From NCBI GenBank assembly GCA_963828405.1, contig CAWHEG010000002.1:1-64000 (forward strand): DNA of 64,000 nt, written 5' to 3'. This document shows, one piece after another, positions 48,132-56,651 of this stretch. Under the pieces are notes generated by a model that was not told where the DNA came from, made no database searches, and was given only the letters and a program-made list of their open reading frames with translations. Both the position numbers and the translations under genes were made by a program. The DNA comes from JANMJD01 sp963828405 (GTDB lineage: Bacteria > Actinomycetota > Acidimicrobiia > Acidimicrobiales > Ilumatobacteraceae). The number at the start of each line of letters is the position of its first letter. Positions within the stretch are counted from its first letter, which is position 1.

Positions 48132-49369
48132 GCGCCGATCGATCGGAGGCGACCGGCGAGATCGTCGTAGCCGCGTTCGATGTGGTGGGTGTCGGAGATC
48201 ACCGTCTCACCGGTGGCGGCCAGCCCGGCGACCATCAGCGCCGCGCCGGCGCGGATGTCGACCGCCCGGACCGGGGCGCCGTGCAGGGCCCCGACGCCGC
48301 GGACGACGGCGTGATGACCATCGGTGCGGATGTCGGCGCCCAGCCGACGGAGCTCCTCGACGTAGCGGAACCTCCCCGGATAGAGGTTCTCGGTGACGAT
48401 GCCGACACCATCGGCCACGGTCAGCATCGTGACCAGCAACGGCTTGTAGTCCGTGGCGATCCCGGGGTACGGCAGGGTGGCGACGTCCACCGAGGTGAGC
48501 CGTTCGGGGGCGCTGACCAGCAGACCGTTCTCCTGAGGCACGATCCTCATGCCCATCTCGACGAAGCGGTCGATGAGGGTCTCCATGTGTTCGGCCCGCG
48601 CCTCGTCGATCATCACCTCCCCACCGCACACCCCGACGGCGGCGACGTAGGTGGCGGCCTGGACCCGGTCGGCCACGACCCGGTGATCCATCGGCCGCAG
48701 CTCGTCGGCGGGCACCCCGTGGATCGTCAGCGTCGACGAGCCGATCCCCTCGATCTGGGCGCCCATGCCGACCAGCGCCTGGCACAGGTCGGCGATCTCG
48801 GGCTCGCGGGCGACGTTGTCGATCACCGAGGTGCCCTTGGCCAGCACGGCGGCCATCACGATGTTCTCCGTCGCCCCGACGCTCGGATAGGGCAGGGTGT
48901 GATCGGCCCCCCGCAGCCCGTCGGCCCGGCCCTCGACGTAGCCGTGGCTGATCGTGAATTCGGCACCCAGCGCCTCGAGGCCCCTGAGGTGCATGTCGAT
49001 CGGGCGCGAGCCGAAGTCGTCGCCGCCGGGCAGCGAGACCGTGGCCCGGCCGAACCGGGCGATCAGCGGGCCGAGCACGACGATCGAGGCGCGGATGCGC
49101 TCGACCAGCTCGTAGGGGGCGACCGGGGTGATCCGTCCGGTGTTGCCCAGGGTCATCACGCCGCCGACCGGCGGGTCGGAACACACCCCGAGCGCAGCGA
49201 GCAGGTCGGCCATGATCCCGACGTCGGCGATCTCGGGCACGTTGGTGATCCGGTGGGTGCCATCGGCCAGCAGGGTGGCGGCGATCAGCTTGAGCACCGA
49301 GTTCTTCGCCCCCGGGGCCCGAACGGTCCCGGCGAGCGGGCCGGAGCGACGAACGACGATCGGATCCAT
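48119..49369 (-). CDS. murA: UDP-N-acetylglucosamine 1-carboxyvinyltransferase
   Basis: 416 aa, full length. GAKNSVLKLIAATLLADG (catalytic Lys/Asn), GRATVSLPGGDDFGSRPIDMHLRGLEALGAEF, and the ESA-like C terminus with GIATDYKPLLVTMLT and YPGRFRYVEELRRLGADI. The active-site Cys of E. coli MurA (SLPGGCTIG, Cys115) is Asp here (SLPGGDDFG), as in Mycobacterium and Chlamydia. Such enzymes are active but not alkylated by fosfomycin. First committed step of peptidoglycan synthesis. Confidence 0.96.
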   Translation of the reverse strand: MDPIVVRRSGPLAGTVRAPGAKNSVLKLIAATLLADGTHRITNVPEIADVGIMADLLAALGVCSDPPVGGVMTLGNTGRITPVAPYELVERIRASIVVLGPLIARFGRATVSLPGGDDFGSRPIDMHLRGLEALGAEFTISHGYVEGRADGLRGADHTLPYPSVGATENIVMAAVLAKGTSVIDNVAREPEIADLCQALVGMGAQIEGIGSSTLTIHGVPADELRPMDHRVVADRVQAATYVAAVGVCGGEVMIDEARAEHMETLIDRFVEMGMRIVPQENGLLVSAPERLTSVDVATLPYPGIATDYKPLLVTMLTVADGVGIVTENLYPGRFRYVEELRRLGADIRTDGHHAVVRGVGALHGAPVRAVDIRAGAALMVAGLAATGETVISDTHHIERGYDDLAGRLRSIGADIS

Positions 49370-49468
49370 GGCGCCGTCCAGTATGCCCCTACCGGCCGCG
49401 CCGAGCGGTCATCCCCGCCACCGTTCGGCGCCCGTCCCCGGGCAGGTTGTCGAGCCGGTCCGCCGCGG

Positions 49469-49474
49469 TAGGTT
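49469..49474 (+). promoter_or_regulatory. -10 box of MFS transporter gene
   Basis: TAGGTT followed by eight bases and the ATG at 49483. Confidence 0.55.
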
Positions 49475-49482
49475 GAACGTCG

Positions 49483-51003
49483 ATGCCCACCGTCCGACGG
49501 CACTGGGCCGCCGACGGCAGCACCCCGATCAGCTGGCTGGCGTCCCCGCGCGACGACCTCGTCCTCGAACGTCTCGATGACGACGGCACGTTCATCCAGG
49601 CCGCGGGTCCGATGGTCCGGTACCGCCGGGTGCTGACCGTCCACCCCGACGGGTCGGCCGACGAGGTGACCAGCTACCGGGTTGGCCTGCCCTGGTTCGG
49701 CTGGGTGTTCGCACCGTTGGTGCGCCGCAGCCTGGCGCACCGCCCGGGACCGGGCCACCGGCCGGGCCGCCAGCCGTGGTGGGCGCCACCCGACCGGCTC
49801 GAGCACGTGCACGTGCTGGTGATCGGCCTGCTCGCCGCCGCCTCGATGTGCGCGGCGTTCACCAACACCCTGTTCACCCAGACCGTCAACTTCACCGCCA
49901 CGACGTTCGATGTCGACAACTCCGCCCAGGGCATGGCCGGGACGGTGGTGCGCCTGGCCATCGTGCTCGGCCTGCCCTTCGCCATGCTCGCCGACCGGAT
50001 CGGGCGGCGCCGGCTGATCCGTGCCCTGGCGTTCGCCGCCCCGTCGTTCTGCGCCTTGGGAGCGATCGCACCCAACTTCGCCGTCCTCACCGCAACCCAG
50101 GCCGTCGGCCGCTCGCTCGGGCTCGTGCTCGACCTGCTCGTCGCCGTGATGGCCGCCGAGATGATGCCGCGCAACTCCCGCGCCTACGCGGTGAGCGTGC
50201 TGGCGATGGCGGCCGGGCTCGGCGCCGGGGTCTGCGTGATGGCGCTCCGCCTGGCCGATCTCGGGCCGGAGGCCTGGCGGTGGGTCTACGCCCTGACCCT
50301 GGTGTGGCTGGTCGTCGCCGTCGACCTGAGTCGCCGGCTGCCCGAGACCGGCCGCTTCCTCCACCACGCCGCCCGCCGCGATCCGCTGCCCACACCGATG
50401 CGGCGGGGACGTCTCGCCGCCCAGGCGGGAGCTCTCGTGTTCGCCAACCTGTTCGTGGCCCCGGCGTCGTTCTTCCAGAACCGGTACCTCGACGAGATCC
50501 GGGGCTACAACGGTGGCCGGATCGCCGCGTTCACCCTGATCACCCAGACCCCGGCCGGGATCGGAGTGCTGCTCGGCGGGCGAATCGCCGACCGCTCGGG
50601 GCGACGCCGGCTCGGGGCCGCCAGCGCCGTCCTCGGCGCCGCCCTGGTCGTCTGGTCGTTCGCCGTCGGGGGTTGGCCGATGTGGGCATCGGCCCTGCTC
50701 GGGGGGATCGTCGGCGGTGCCGCGGTGCCGGCGCTCGGCGTCTACCGGGCGGAGATGTTCCCCACCGGGAGGCGCAGCCTGGCCGGCTACTGGGTGACCG
50801 CGGCGGCGCTGTGCAGTGGCGCCGTCGGCCTGCAGATCACCGGCCGCATGCTCGACCGGGGAGCGTCGCATGCCGCCGTGCTCGGCACCCTCGCCCTCGG
50901 TCAGGTGGCGATGGCGGTGATCGTGCTGCGCTGGTTCCCCGAGTCGGCCCACCGCGAGCTCGAGGAGCTCAACCCCGAGGACGGCCGTCTCAGCGCGACG
51001 TGA
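49483..51003 (+). CDS. MFS transporter with extra N-terminal cytoplasmic domain
   Basis: 506 aa. Residues 1-100 are a soluble beta-rich region (DLVLERLDDDGTFIQAAGPMVRYRRVLTVH...) without membrane segments. Then twelve transmembrane helices in MFS order, with the conserved loop 2-3 motif FAMLADRIGRRRLIRA and its repeat GGRIADRSGRRRLGAA. R and E residues in helix 4-5 (LVAVMAAEMMPRNSRA) match the sugar-porter-like branch. Substrate unknown. Overlaps the convergent hydrolase by 14 bases. Confidence 0.85.
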   Translation: MPTVRRHWAADGSTPISWLASPRDDLVLERLDDDGTFIQAAGPMVRYRRVLTVHPDGSADEVTSYRVGLPWFGWVFAPLVRRSLAHRPGPGHRPGRQPWWAPPDRLEHVHVLVIGLLAAASMCAAFTNTLFTQTVNFTATTFDVDNSAQGMAGTVVRLAIVLGLPFAMLADRIGRRRLIRALAFAAPSFCALGAIAPNFAVLTATQAVGRSLGLVLDLLVAVMAAEMMPRNSRAYAVSVLAMAAGLGAGVCVMALRLADLGPEAWRWVYALTLVWLVVAVDLSRRLPETGRFLHHAARRDPLPTPMRRGRLAAQAGALVFANLFVAPASFFQNRYLDEIRGYNGGRIAAFTLITQTPAGIGVLLGGRIADRSGRRRLGAASAVLGAALVVWSFAVGGWPMWASALLGGIVGGAAVPALGVYRAEMFPTGRRSLAGYWVTAAALCSGAVGLQITGRMLDRGASHAAVLGTLALGQVAMAVIVLRWFPESAHRELEELNPEDGRLSAT

Positions 51004-51565
51004 CCCAGTCGAACACGGTGGTGGCGATGCGCTGTTCGCAACCCTTCAGGTCGTGGCCCTTGCCATCGATCCACACATGGGTCACCGGGCCCGGGATGAC
51101 GGCGGCGTGCGTCTCGAGCTCCTCGGGGGTGGCGAACGGGTCACGGGTGCCGTGGATGAACAGGCAGGGCACGGTGATCGCCGGCAGGTGGGCGGTGCGC
51201 AGCTGGTCGGGTCTGCCCGGCGGGTGGAGCGGATAGGAGATCAGGATCAGCGCGGCGGCCGGCAACCCCTCGGCGACGGCCATCGAGCACATCCGCCCGC
51301 CCATCGACCTGCCGCCGAGGGCGATGCTCCCGGGAGCGACCCCGGCTGCCGCCGCCAGGGCGGCCGCCTCGTCGCGCACGCAGCCGATGAGCACCGGCGC
51401 CCGGTCCGGAGCCTTGCGCCCGGCGCGGCGATAGGGGAAGTCGATCCGCACCACCGGCACCGGGGGTCGTGCCGCCCCGAGCGCCGCCTCGATGGCGAGC
51501 AACGAGGGGTGCTCCCTGCTCGATCCGGCTCCGGGGGTGAGCAGCAGCGCTCGGATCGCCGTCAT
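50990..51565 (-). CDS. Alpha/beta hydrolase, KANL3/Tex30-like
   Basis: 191 aa. Opening ALLLTPGAGSSREHPSLLAIEAAL, then RIDFPYRRAGRKAPDRAP, nucleophile elbow ALGGRSMGGRMCSMAVAEG (GxSxG as GRSMGG), acid loop FIHGTRDPF and histidine in KGHDLKG. This matches the small TEX30/KANL3-type hydrolases. Start placed at the ATG 51565; the frame extends further without support. Natural substrate unknown. Confidence 0.85.
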   Translation of the reverse strand: MTAIRALLLTPGAGSSREHPSLLAIEAALGAARPPVPVVRIDFPYRRAGRKAPDRAPVLIGCVRDEAAALAAAAGVAPGSIALGGRSMGGRMCSMAVAEGLPAAALILISYPLHPPGRPDQLRTAHLPAITVPCLFIHGTRDPFATPEELETHAAVIPGPVTHVWIDGKGHDLKGCEQRIATTVFDWVTSR

Positions 51566-51602
51566 CGCCGGCTCGTCGCGCCGATCGCCGCGGGCATGGT
51601 CA

Positions 51603-52319
51603 TCAGATCCCCTCCAACAGGATGCGCCGGGCCTCGGTGATCTCGGCGATCGCCTCGTAGGCGTCGCGTTCGTCGCCACCGTGATCGGGGTGCACGTCGC
51701 GGAGACGGTCCCGGAACTGCCCCATCACCTCGCGTCTGGACGGCCGGCGCGTGCCCATGGCGAAGCCGAGCAGATCGAGCGCCCAGGCCCGCGGATCGGC
51801 GAGCGCCGACAACGACGCGCTCCGCGATCCGGCCAGATGGGCGATCAGCGACGGGCCGATCGGGCCGCGCCACTGCAGCGCCTTGTGGAGCACGGTCGTC
51901 AGCATCGCCCGGCTGGAGAAGTCGATCCGTTCGACGGCGTAGACCGCGCCGAGCACCTGCTGCATCGGGGAACCCTGGTTGGCGAAGTCGAAGGTCAGCT
52001 CCTCGTTGCGCCCGACGAGGCGGTGGGTGCTGCGGGCGAGCCCATGGCGGTCGGCCTGGAACCGGTGGCGCAGACGGGGTTGCACGATCCGCTCGGCCCG
52101 GCCGAGCTGGTCGACCAGGCGGTGCAGGTCGGGGTGCACCTCGTCGTCGACGTCGGTCACGTGGCGGGCGACGACCGCGCCGAGCAGCAGCCCGCCGAGC
52201 CCGGGTGCCGGGTCGCAGGGGAGCACCAGATGGCCGAGGGCGACGCGACGCGTCGGGGTCATCGGGCGCGAGTGCCAGATCTCCAGTTCGGCGAGCAGCG
52301 TGGTCCCGGCGCGCGTCAT
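51603..52319 (-). CDS. DnaJ-like J-domain protein
   Basis: 238 aa. A C-terminal J domain (SRREVMGQFRDRLRDVHPDHGG, then AYEAIAEITEARRILLEG) with the HPD motif that stimulates DnaK ATPase. The N-terminal 170 residues are unrelated to known DnaJ regions (RPMTPTRRVALGHLVLPCDPAP, LLLGAVVARHVTDVDDEVHPDL). The J domain at the C terminus is characteristic of membrane-less adaptor J proteins. Partner unknown. Confidence 0.8.
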   Translation of the reverse strand: MTRAGTTLLAELEIWHSRPMTPTRRVALGHLVLPCDPAPGLGGLLLGAVVARHVTDVDDEVHPDLHRLVDQLGRAERIVQPRLRHRFQADRHGLARSTHRLVGRNEELTFDFANQGSPMQQVLGAVYAVERIDFSSRAMLTTVLHKALQWRGPIGPSLIAHLAGSRSASLSALADPRAWALDLLGFAMGTRRPSRREVMGQFRDRLRDVHPDHGGDERDAYEAIAEITEARRILLEGI

Positions 52320-52370
52320 CGGCCCGGCGCTGTCGGCTTCGTCGTCACCGGCTGGGCTCGCCGAACGGGC

Positions 52371-53168
52371 TCAGACGAACGGGCGGAGGAGGTCGTGGAG
52401 CTGCTCAGCGCTGCGCTCCGCCTCGGCTTCGAGCACGCCCTCGTCGGCGCCGATGGCGTCGGCCAGCGCATCGGCGGCGGCGAGGGCCCGGTGCCAGACC
52501 GACAGATCCATCCCGAAGGGCGGACGAGCGGCGTCGGCCTCCTCGAGCGACTCGGCGAGGCGGGCCAGGCCGTCACCGTCGACGACGTCGTGGCGCAGGC
52601 GCTGGGCGGCGATGAACAACGACTCGAGCACGGCGAACGGCGTCTCGGCCCCGTCGTCGGCCAGTGCCGAAGCGTCGCCGCCCTCCTCGATGTCGTCGAG
52701 GATGTCGTCGACGACCGATTCGTCATCCGCGGCGACGAGGAGCAGGTGCCCCTCCCAGGCGTGGGCCACCCCGGCCTCGGTGAGGCGCTCGACGACCACG
52801 GTCCGCTCGTGCATCGGCCACTCGGTCATGTCGTACTCCGTCTGCGTGCCCGGCTCGATCGGGCCGCCCGGGGCGTTCTGCTCGATCGGCTCGATCAGGC
52901 GGTCGACCGCGGCCTCGTGGTCGACGTGGACGATCAGGTCCTCGCCGTGCCAGCCGTGGGGGAGGTCGGACTCGGCCATCACCTCGGCGACCGCGGTGCG
53001 TTGATCGAGCGTCCACCCGCCGAGCTCGTAGACGACCTTCTGGTCCTCGGGGAGCAGGCGCAGGTCGTCGATGGCCGACGGATCGACGAGCGCCACGCCA
53101 CAGTCGGAGCACGTGGTGGCCCACTCGACGAACTCCTCACCGCACAACGGGCACAATCGATTGGGCAT
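52371..53168 (-). CDS. Zinc-ribbon protein with duplicated DUF2007-like segment
   Basis: 265 aa. N-terminal ribbon CPLCGEEFVEWATTCSDCG. Two copies of one fold follow: residues about 38-95 (VVYELGGWTLDQRTAVAEVMAES...LIVHVDHEAAVDRLIEPIE) and about 112-163 (EYDMTEWPMHERTVVVERLTEAG...LLLVAADDESVVDDILDDIE), aligning position by position. A helical C-terminal region follows. Such small domains are thought to sense or bind ligands; function unknown. Confidence 0.75.
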   Translation of the reverse strand: MPNRLCPLCGEEFVEWATTCSDCGVALVDPSAIDDLRLLPEDQKVVYELGGWTLDQRTAVAEVMAESDLPHGWHGEDLIVHVDHEAAVDRLIEPIEQNAPGGPIEPGTQTEYDMTEWPMHERTVVVERLTEAGVAHAWEGHLLLVAADDESVVDDILDDIEEGGDASALADDGAETPFAVLESLFIAAQRLRHDVVDGDGLARLAESLEEADAARPPFGMDLSVWHRALAAADALADAIGADEGVLEAEAERSAEQLHDLLRPFV

Positions 53169-53339
53169 CGTTCATCCGTTCCATCCGGTTCGACCTGCAG
53201 CAGCCGCTGCCGGGCCGGGCGGGCGGCACCCGGCGCTACAGAGGGTACCCGCAGGCGTCCACCGAGCAGCCCCCACATCGCCGAGACGGCACGGTCATCG
53301 GTGGTCGCAGGCGATACCCCGACCGCTCGGCGGGCGAGA

Positions 53340-53345
53340 TACGTT
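53340..53345 (+). promoter_or_regulatory. -10 box of glpX
   Basis: TACGTT followed by six bases and the ATG at 53352. Confidence 0.6.
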
Positions 53346-53351
53346 CGGGGC

Positions 53352-54345
53352 ATGTCGAATCGTCAGGCACCCGACCGGAACCTCGCCCTCGAACTGGTCC
53401 GGGTCACCGAGTCGGCCGCGCTGGCCGCCTCGCGCTGGGTCGGTCGGGGCGACAAGGTGGGCGCCGACAACGCCGCGGTCGAGGCGATGCGGACGGTCCT
53501 GGCGACCGTCTCGATGAAGGGCACCGTCGTCATCGGCGAGGGCGAGAAGGACGAGGCCCCGATGCTGTTCAACGGCGAGCAGGTCGGCGACGGCTCCGAA
53601 CCGCAGACCGACGTCGCCGTCGACCCGATCGACGGCACCACGCTCACCGCCCTGGGCCGGGGCAATGCCCTGGCGGTGATCGCCGTGTCCGATCGAGGCA
53701 CGATGTTCAACCCCGGACCGTGCGTCTATATGGAGAAGATCGCCGTCGGCCCCGATGCCGTCGGGGCGATCGACATCACCGCCTCGGCCACGCAGAACCT
53801 GCGCTGGGTGGCCAAGGCCAAGCGCGAGTCGGTGCGCGATCTGACCGTGGTCGTGCTCGACCGCCCGCGCCACGCCGAACTCATCTCCGAGATCCGCTCG
53901 ACCGGCGCCCGCATCCGGCTGATCTCCGACGGTGACATCTTCGGCGGTATCGCCACTGCGTGGCCCGACGCCGGAGTCGACGTGCTGTTCGGCATCGGCG
54001 GGACGCCCGAGGGCGTCGTGACCGCGGCCGCGCTCGAAGTGCATGGGCGGCGAGATCCAGGGCCGGCTCTGGCCGCGGGACGACTCCGAGCGGGAGGCAG
54101 CGATCGAGCTCGGCTACGACCTCGACAAGATCCTCACCACCGAAGACCTGGTGGCCGGGGACAACTGCTTCTTCGCCGCCACCGGCGTGACCGACGGTGA
54201 ACTGCTCAAGGGTGTCCACTTCGAGTCGCGCGGCGCCACCACGCAGTCGCTGGTGATGCGCTCGCGGTCGGGCACCGTCCGGCTGATCAACGCCATCCAC
54301 CACATCGGCAAGCTCGCCGCCTTCGCCGCCGTCGACTACGCCTAG
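53352..54345 (+). pseudogene. glpX: Class II fructose-1,6-bisphosphatase GlpX, one-base frameshift
   Basis: Frame 0 encodes NLALELVRVTESAALAASRWVGRGDK, VIGEGEKDEAPMLFNGE, VDPIDGTTLTALGRGNALAVIAVSDRG and IGGTPEGVVTAAAL, then turns to nonsense. Frame 1 resumes with KCMGGEIQGRLWPRD, then DLVAGDNCFFAATGVTDGELLKGV and ends KLAAFAAVDYA. The expected sequence is AAALKCMGG; the DNA reads GCG-CTC-G-AAG-TGC, so one extra G (54036) breaks the gene. Corrected length is 330 aa, normal for GlpX. Gluconeogenic FBPase is usually indispensable, and there is no slippery site, so a sequence error is the likeliest cause. Also important for the glycogen genes. Confidence 0.85.
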
Positions 54346-54605
54346 ACATCCCGCCGCGCGACCACCGGGCCATCCGCCCGACCGATCTGCTCGCCGATCA
54401 CCTCTGGTGCCGGCTGTCTCCGGGACGCCGGGCGGGCGGCGATCGAACAGGGCATCGCTCGATCGGGCCCGACGCGTTTGGCATGCTTGACGCACCGGGG
54501 GCCGAATCTCCGGTGGGACCGGCCAGGTGCAGCGCAGCATCATCGGCGAACGACTCCCCGGCCGCCACACCACGGCGCACCCCGCGACACGAAAGGTGAT
54601 CCCAG

Positions 54606-54881
54606 ATGATGCACGAGAGCAGTGAACCGGGCAGCGGCAACATCGCTGCCTCGGGGGGCGGGCGATTCAGCCCCCGATTGATCGGCCTGGCGATCGCCGT
54701 GGCCGTCGCCGTGTCGTTCTTCTTCCAGAACGGCGGCCGGACCCGGATCTGGTTCCTGCTGTTCTCGTTCACCTCGAAGACCCGCACGGCGATCCTCGTG
54801 GCCATCGCCCTCGGCGTGGTCCTCGACCGGGTGTTCATCAGCTGGTGGGGCAGGCGCAAGGCCGCCGGGAAGACGGGCTGA
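54606..54881 (+). CDS. LapA-like (DUF1049-type) small membrane protein
   Basis: 91 aa. Two transmembrane helices (LIGLAIAVAVAVSFFFQN and AILVAIALGVVLDRVFISW) separated by WFLLFSFTSKTR, resembling the LapA domain. Ribosome site AAAGGTG precedes the ATG. The 260 bases upstream (54346-54605) hold only a possible weak hairpin (CACCGG/CCGGTG around 54506-54528); I see no gene there. Confidence 0.65.
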   Translation: MMHESSEPGSGNIAASGGGRFSPRLIGLAIAVAVAVSFFFQNGGRTRIWFLLFSFTSKTRTAILVAIALGVVLDRVFISWWGRRKAAGKTG

Positions 54882-54905
54882 CCGCCGGACGAGGCACCGT
54901 CCACT

Positions 54906-55301
54906 TCAGTCCAGCAGTGTGGCGACGACCTGGGCGCCGTGATGGTGGATCACCTTCCACTCGCCGGCCGGGTTGCGCACGAACAGGTTGACCGCGGCGA
55001 CGGTGCCCCGCGGGCCTTCGACGGCGAGGAGGTTCTCGGTGCAGTGAACCCAGCCGACATCGCCGCGCACCAGCGCCCGCTCGTCGGTGATGATGAACTG
55101 CATCGAGGCGCCATGACGCAGGATGCCCTCCCACGAGCGGCGGACGTCGGTCCAGCCGTGCAGCGTCGGCCACCCGGGGTGCGTGCAGCTCACCTCGTCC
55201 GAGTGCTCCCACAGGGCCAGCATCCCGGCGGGCGAGCCCGCCTCGAACGCCGCGTAGAACGCGGTGTTCGAGGCCAGCACGTCGTCGGCAGCGGTGGACA
55301 C
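54906..55301 (-). CDS. SnoaL/NTF2-like protein
   Basis: 131 aa. Cone-fold: DVLASNTAFYAAFEAGSPAGMLALW, SCTHPGWPTLHGWTDVRRSW, FIITDERALVRGDVGWVHCTENLL, WKVIHHHGAQVV. Matches DUF4440/SnoaL-type ligand-binding or ketosteroid-isomerase-like proteins. GTG at 55301 is seven bases after TACGCT (minus sense), the leaderless pattern. Substrate unknown. Confidence 0.82.
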   Translation of the reverse strand: MSTAADDVLASNTAFYAAFEAGSPAGMLALWEHSDEVSCTHPGWPTLHGWTDVRRSWEGILRHGASMQFIITDERALVRGDVGWVHCTENLLAVEGPRGTVAAVNLFVRNPAGEWKVIHHHGAQVVATLLD

Positions 55302-55308
55302 ATGGGGC

Positions 55309-55314
55309 AGCGTA
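55309..55314 (-). promoter_or_regulatory. -10 box of SnoaL-like gene
   Basis: TACGCT in the minus sense, seven bases before the GTG at 55301. Confidence 0.5.
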
Positions 55315-55427
55315 GGCGTGGGCGTCGCCCCTGGTCTCCCCAGCCGCGATCACCTGCGGCGACCTCGGGCGAGCGGTGGCACCGAAGATGGCGCAACGGA
55401 TGGCGCAACTCCGACCCACCCCCTCCC

Positions 55428-55433
55428 TACGAT
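55428..55433 (+). promoter_or_regulatory. -10 box of PD-(D/E)XK nuclease gene
   Basis: TACGAT followed by seven bases and the ATG at 55441. An alternative ATG at 55432 lies inside the box. Confidence 0.55.
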
Positions 55434-55440
55434 GTCGCTC

Positions 55441-56265
55441 ATGGCCCTCGTCGTGCCCAACAGCCTCTCGCCGTCACGGGTCGACGCGTTCACCAACTGC
55501 CCGATGCAGTTCCGCTTCGCCTCGATCGAGCGCCTGCCCGAGCCGCCCAGCCCGCACGCCACCAAGGGTTCGCTGGTGCACCGTGCGCTGGAGCTGCTGA
55601 TGTGCCTGCCCGCCCCGGCGCGCACCCCGGCGGCGCTCCAGCTCTGTCTCGACCGCGCCTTCGGCGAGTTCCTCACCGACCCCGAGTACGTCGGGCTGCA
55701 GTTGTCCGAGGCCGCCACCGAGGCCTTCCTCGCCGACGCCACCGCGCTCACCCACAACTACCTGGCGATGGAAGATCCCATGCAGGTCCGCGAGATCGGC
55801 CTCGAGCTGCGGTTGGAGGCCAAGGTGGGCGAGCTCACCCTGCGGGGGATCATCGACCGGCTCGACCTCACCGCCGAGGGCGAGCTGATCGTCACCGACT
55901 ACAAGACCGGGCGACCGCCGATGCGCGAACGCGAGCAGCAGCGGCTCGGCGGGGTCAACTTCTACGCCTTCCTGTGCCACGAGGTGCTCGGCCGGCGGCC
56001 CGACCGGATCCGGCTGATGTACCTGCGCACGGGCGAGACGATCGAAGCGATCCCCACCGAGCGTTCGGTCAGGTTCCTGCACCAGCGCACGAACGCCGTC
56101 TGGCAGGCCGTCGCCAAGGCGTGCACCACCGGCGACTTCAAGCCTCGCCCGAGCAAACTGTGCAACTCGTGCGCCTATCAGCGGTGGTGCCCGGCGTTCG
56201 GCGGCGATCCCGACCTGGCCGCCATCGAGGCCCCCACCGTGTTCGCAATGCTGGCACCGGCATGA
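55441..56265 (+). CDS. PD-(D/E)XK nuclease, RecB/AddB-like with Fe-S cysteines
   Basis: 274 aa. NSLSPSRVDAFTNCPMQFRFASI (first cluster Cys), GSLVHRALELL, RGIIDRLDLTAEGELIVTDYKTG (catalytic D...E-x-K as GIIDRLD and VTDYKTG), QRLGGVNFYAFLCHE, and SKLCNSCAYQRWC, giving the four cysteines of the RecB/Cas4-type 4Fe-4S cluster. Small stand-alone family member without helicase; likely DNA repair. Its stop overlaps the first ATG of the 91-bp array (ATGA). Confidence 0.88.
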   Translation: MALVVPNSLSPSRVDAFTNCPMQFRFASIERLPEPPSPHATKGSLVHRALELLMCLPAPARTPAALQLCLDRAFGEFLTDPEYVGLQLSEAATEAFLADATALTHNYLAMEDPMQVREIGLELRLEAKVGELTLRGIIDRLDLTAEGELIVTDYKTGRPPMREREQQRLGGVNFYAFLCHEVLGRRPDRIRLMYLRTGETIEAIPTERSVRFLHQRTNAVWQAVAKACTTGDFKPRPSKLCNSCAYQRWCPAFGGDPDLAAIEAPTVFAMLAPA

Positions 56266-56651
56266 GCGCAGCGAATGACGGGGTGGCCGAGCGACCGCCA
56301 GGGAGCCGGACACCGACGGGGTCCGGGGGCGCAGCCCCCGAAGGAACACGGCATGAGCGCAGCGAATGACGGGGTGGCCGAGCGACCGCCAGGGAGCCGG
56401 ACACCGACGGGGTCCGGGGGCGCAGCCCCCGAAGGAACACGGCATGAGCGCAGCGAATGACGGGGTGGCCGAGCGACCGCCAGGGAGCCGGACACCGACG
56501 GGGTCCGGGGGCGCAGCCCCCGAAGGAACACGGCATGAGCGCAGCGAATGACGGGGTGGCCGAGCGACCGCCAGGGAGCCGGACACCGACGGGGTCCGGG
56601 GGCGCAGCCCCCGAAGGAACACGGCATGAGCGCAGCGAATGACGGGGTGGC
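56262..56651 (+). repeat. 91-bp tandem repeat array, four copies plus a partial fifth
   Basis: Units start at 56262, 56353, 56444 and 56535, identical over 91 bases; a fifth copy at 56626 matches for about 26 bases and then becomes the PAP2 gene. Each unit begins ATGAGCGCAGCGAATGACGG (also the first codons of PAP2), and contains the hairpin CGGGGGC-GCA-GCCCCCG. Each ATG opens a 35-codon ORF ending in the next unit. The unit length is one more than a multiple of three, so frames rotate. Minus-strand frames contain no stop at all. Confidence 0.98.

Noticed and set aside
54020..54050. Programmed frameshift in glpX
   Set aside because: No slippery heptamer, no downstream pseudoknot that I can see, and GlpX is not known to use recoding.
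56262..56651. CRISPR array
   Set aside because: Repeats are contiguous 91-bp units without unique spacers, and no cas gene is near. The nuclease is RecB/AddB-like, not shown to be Cas4.
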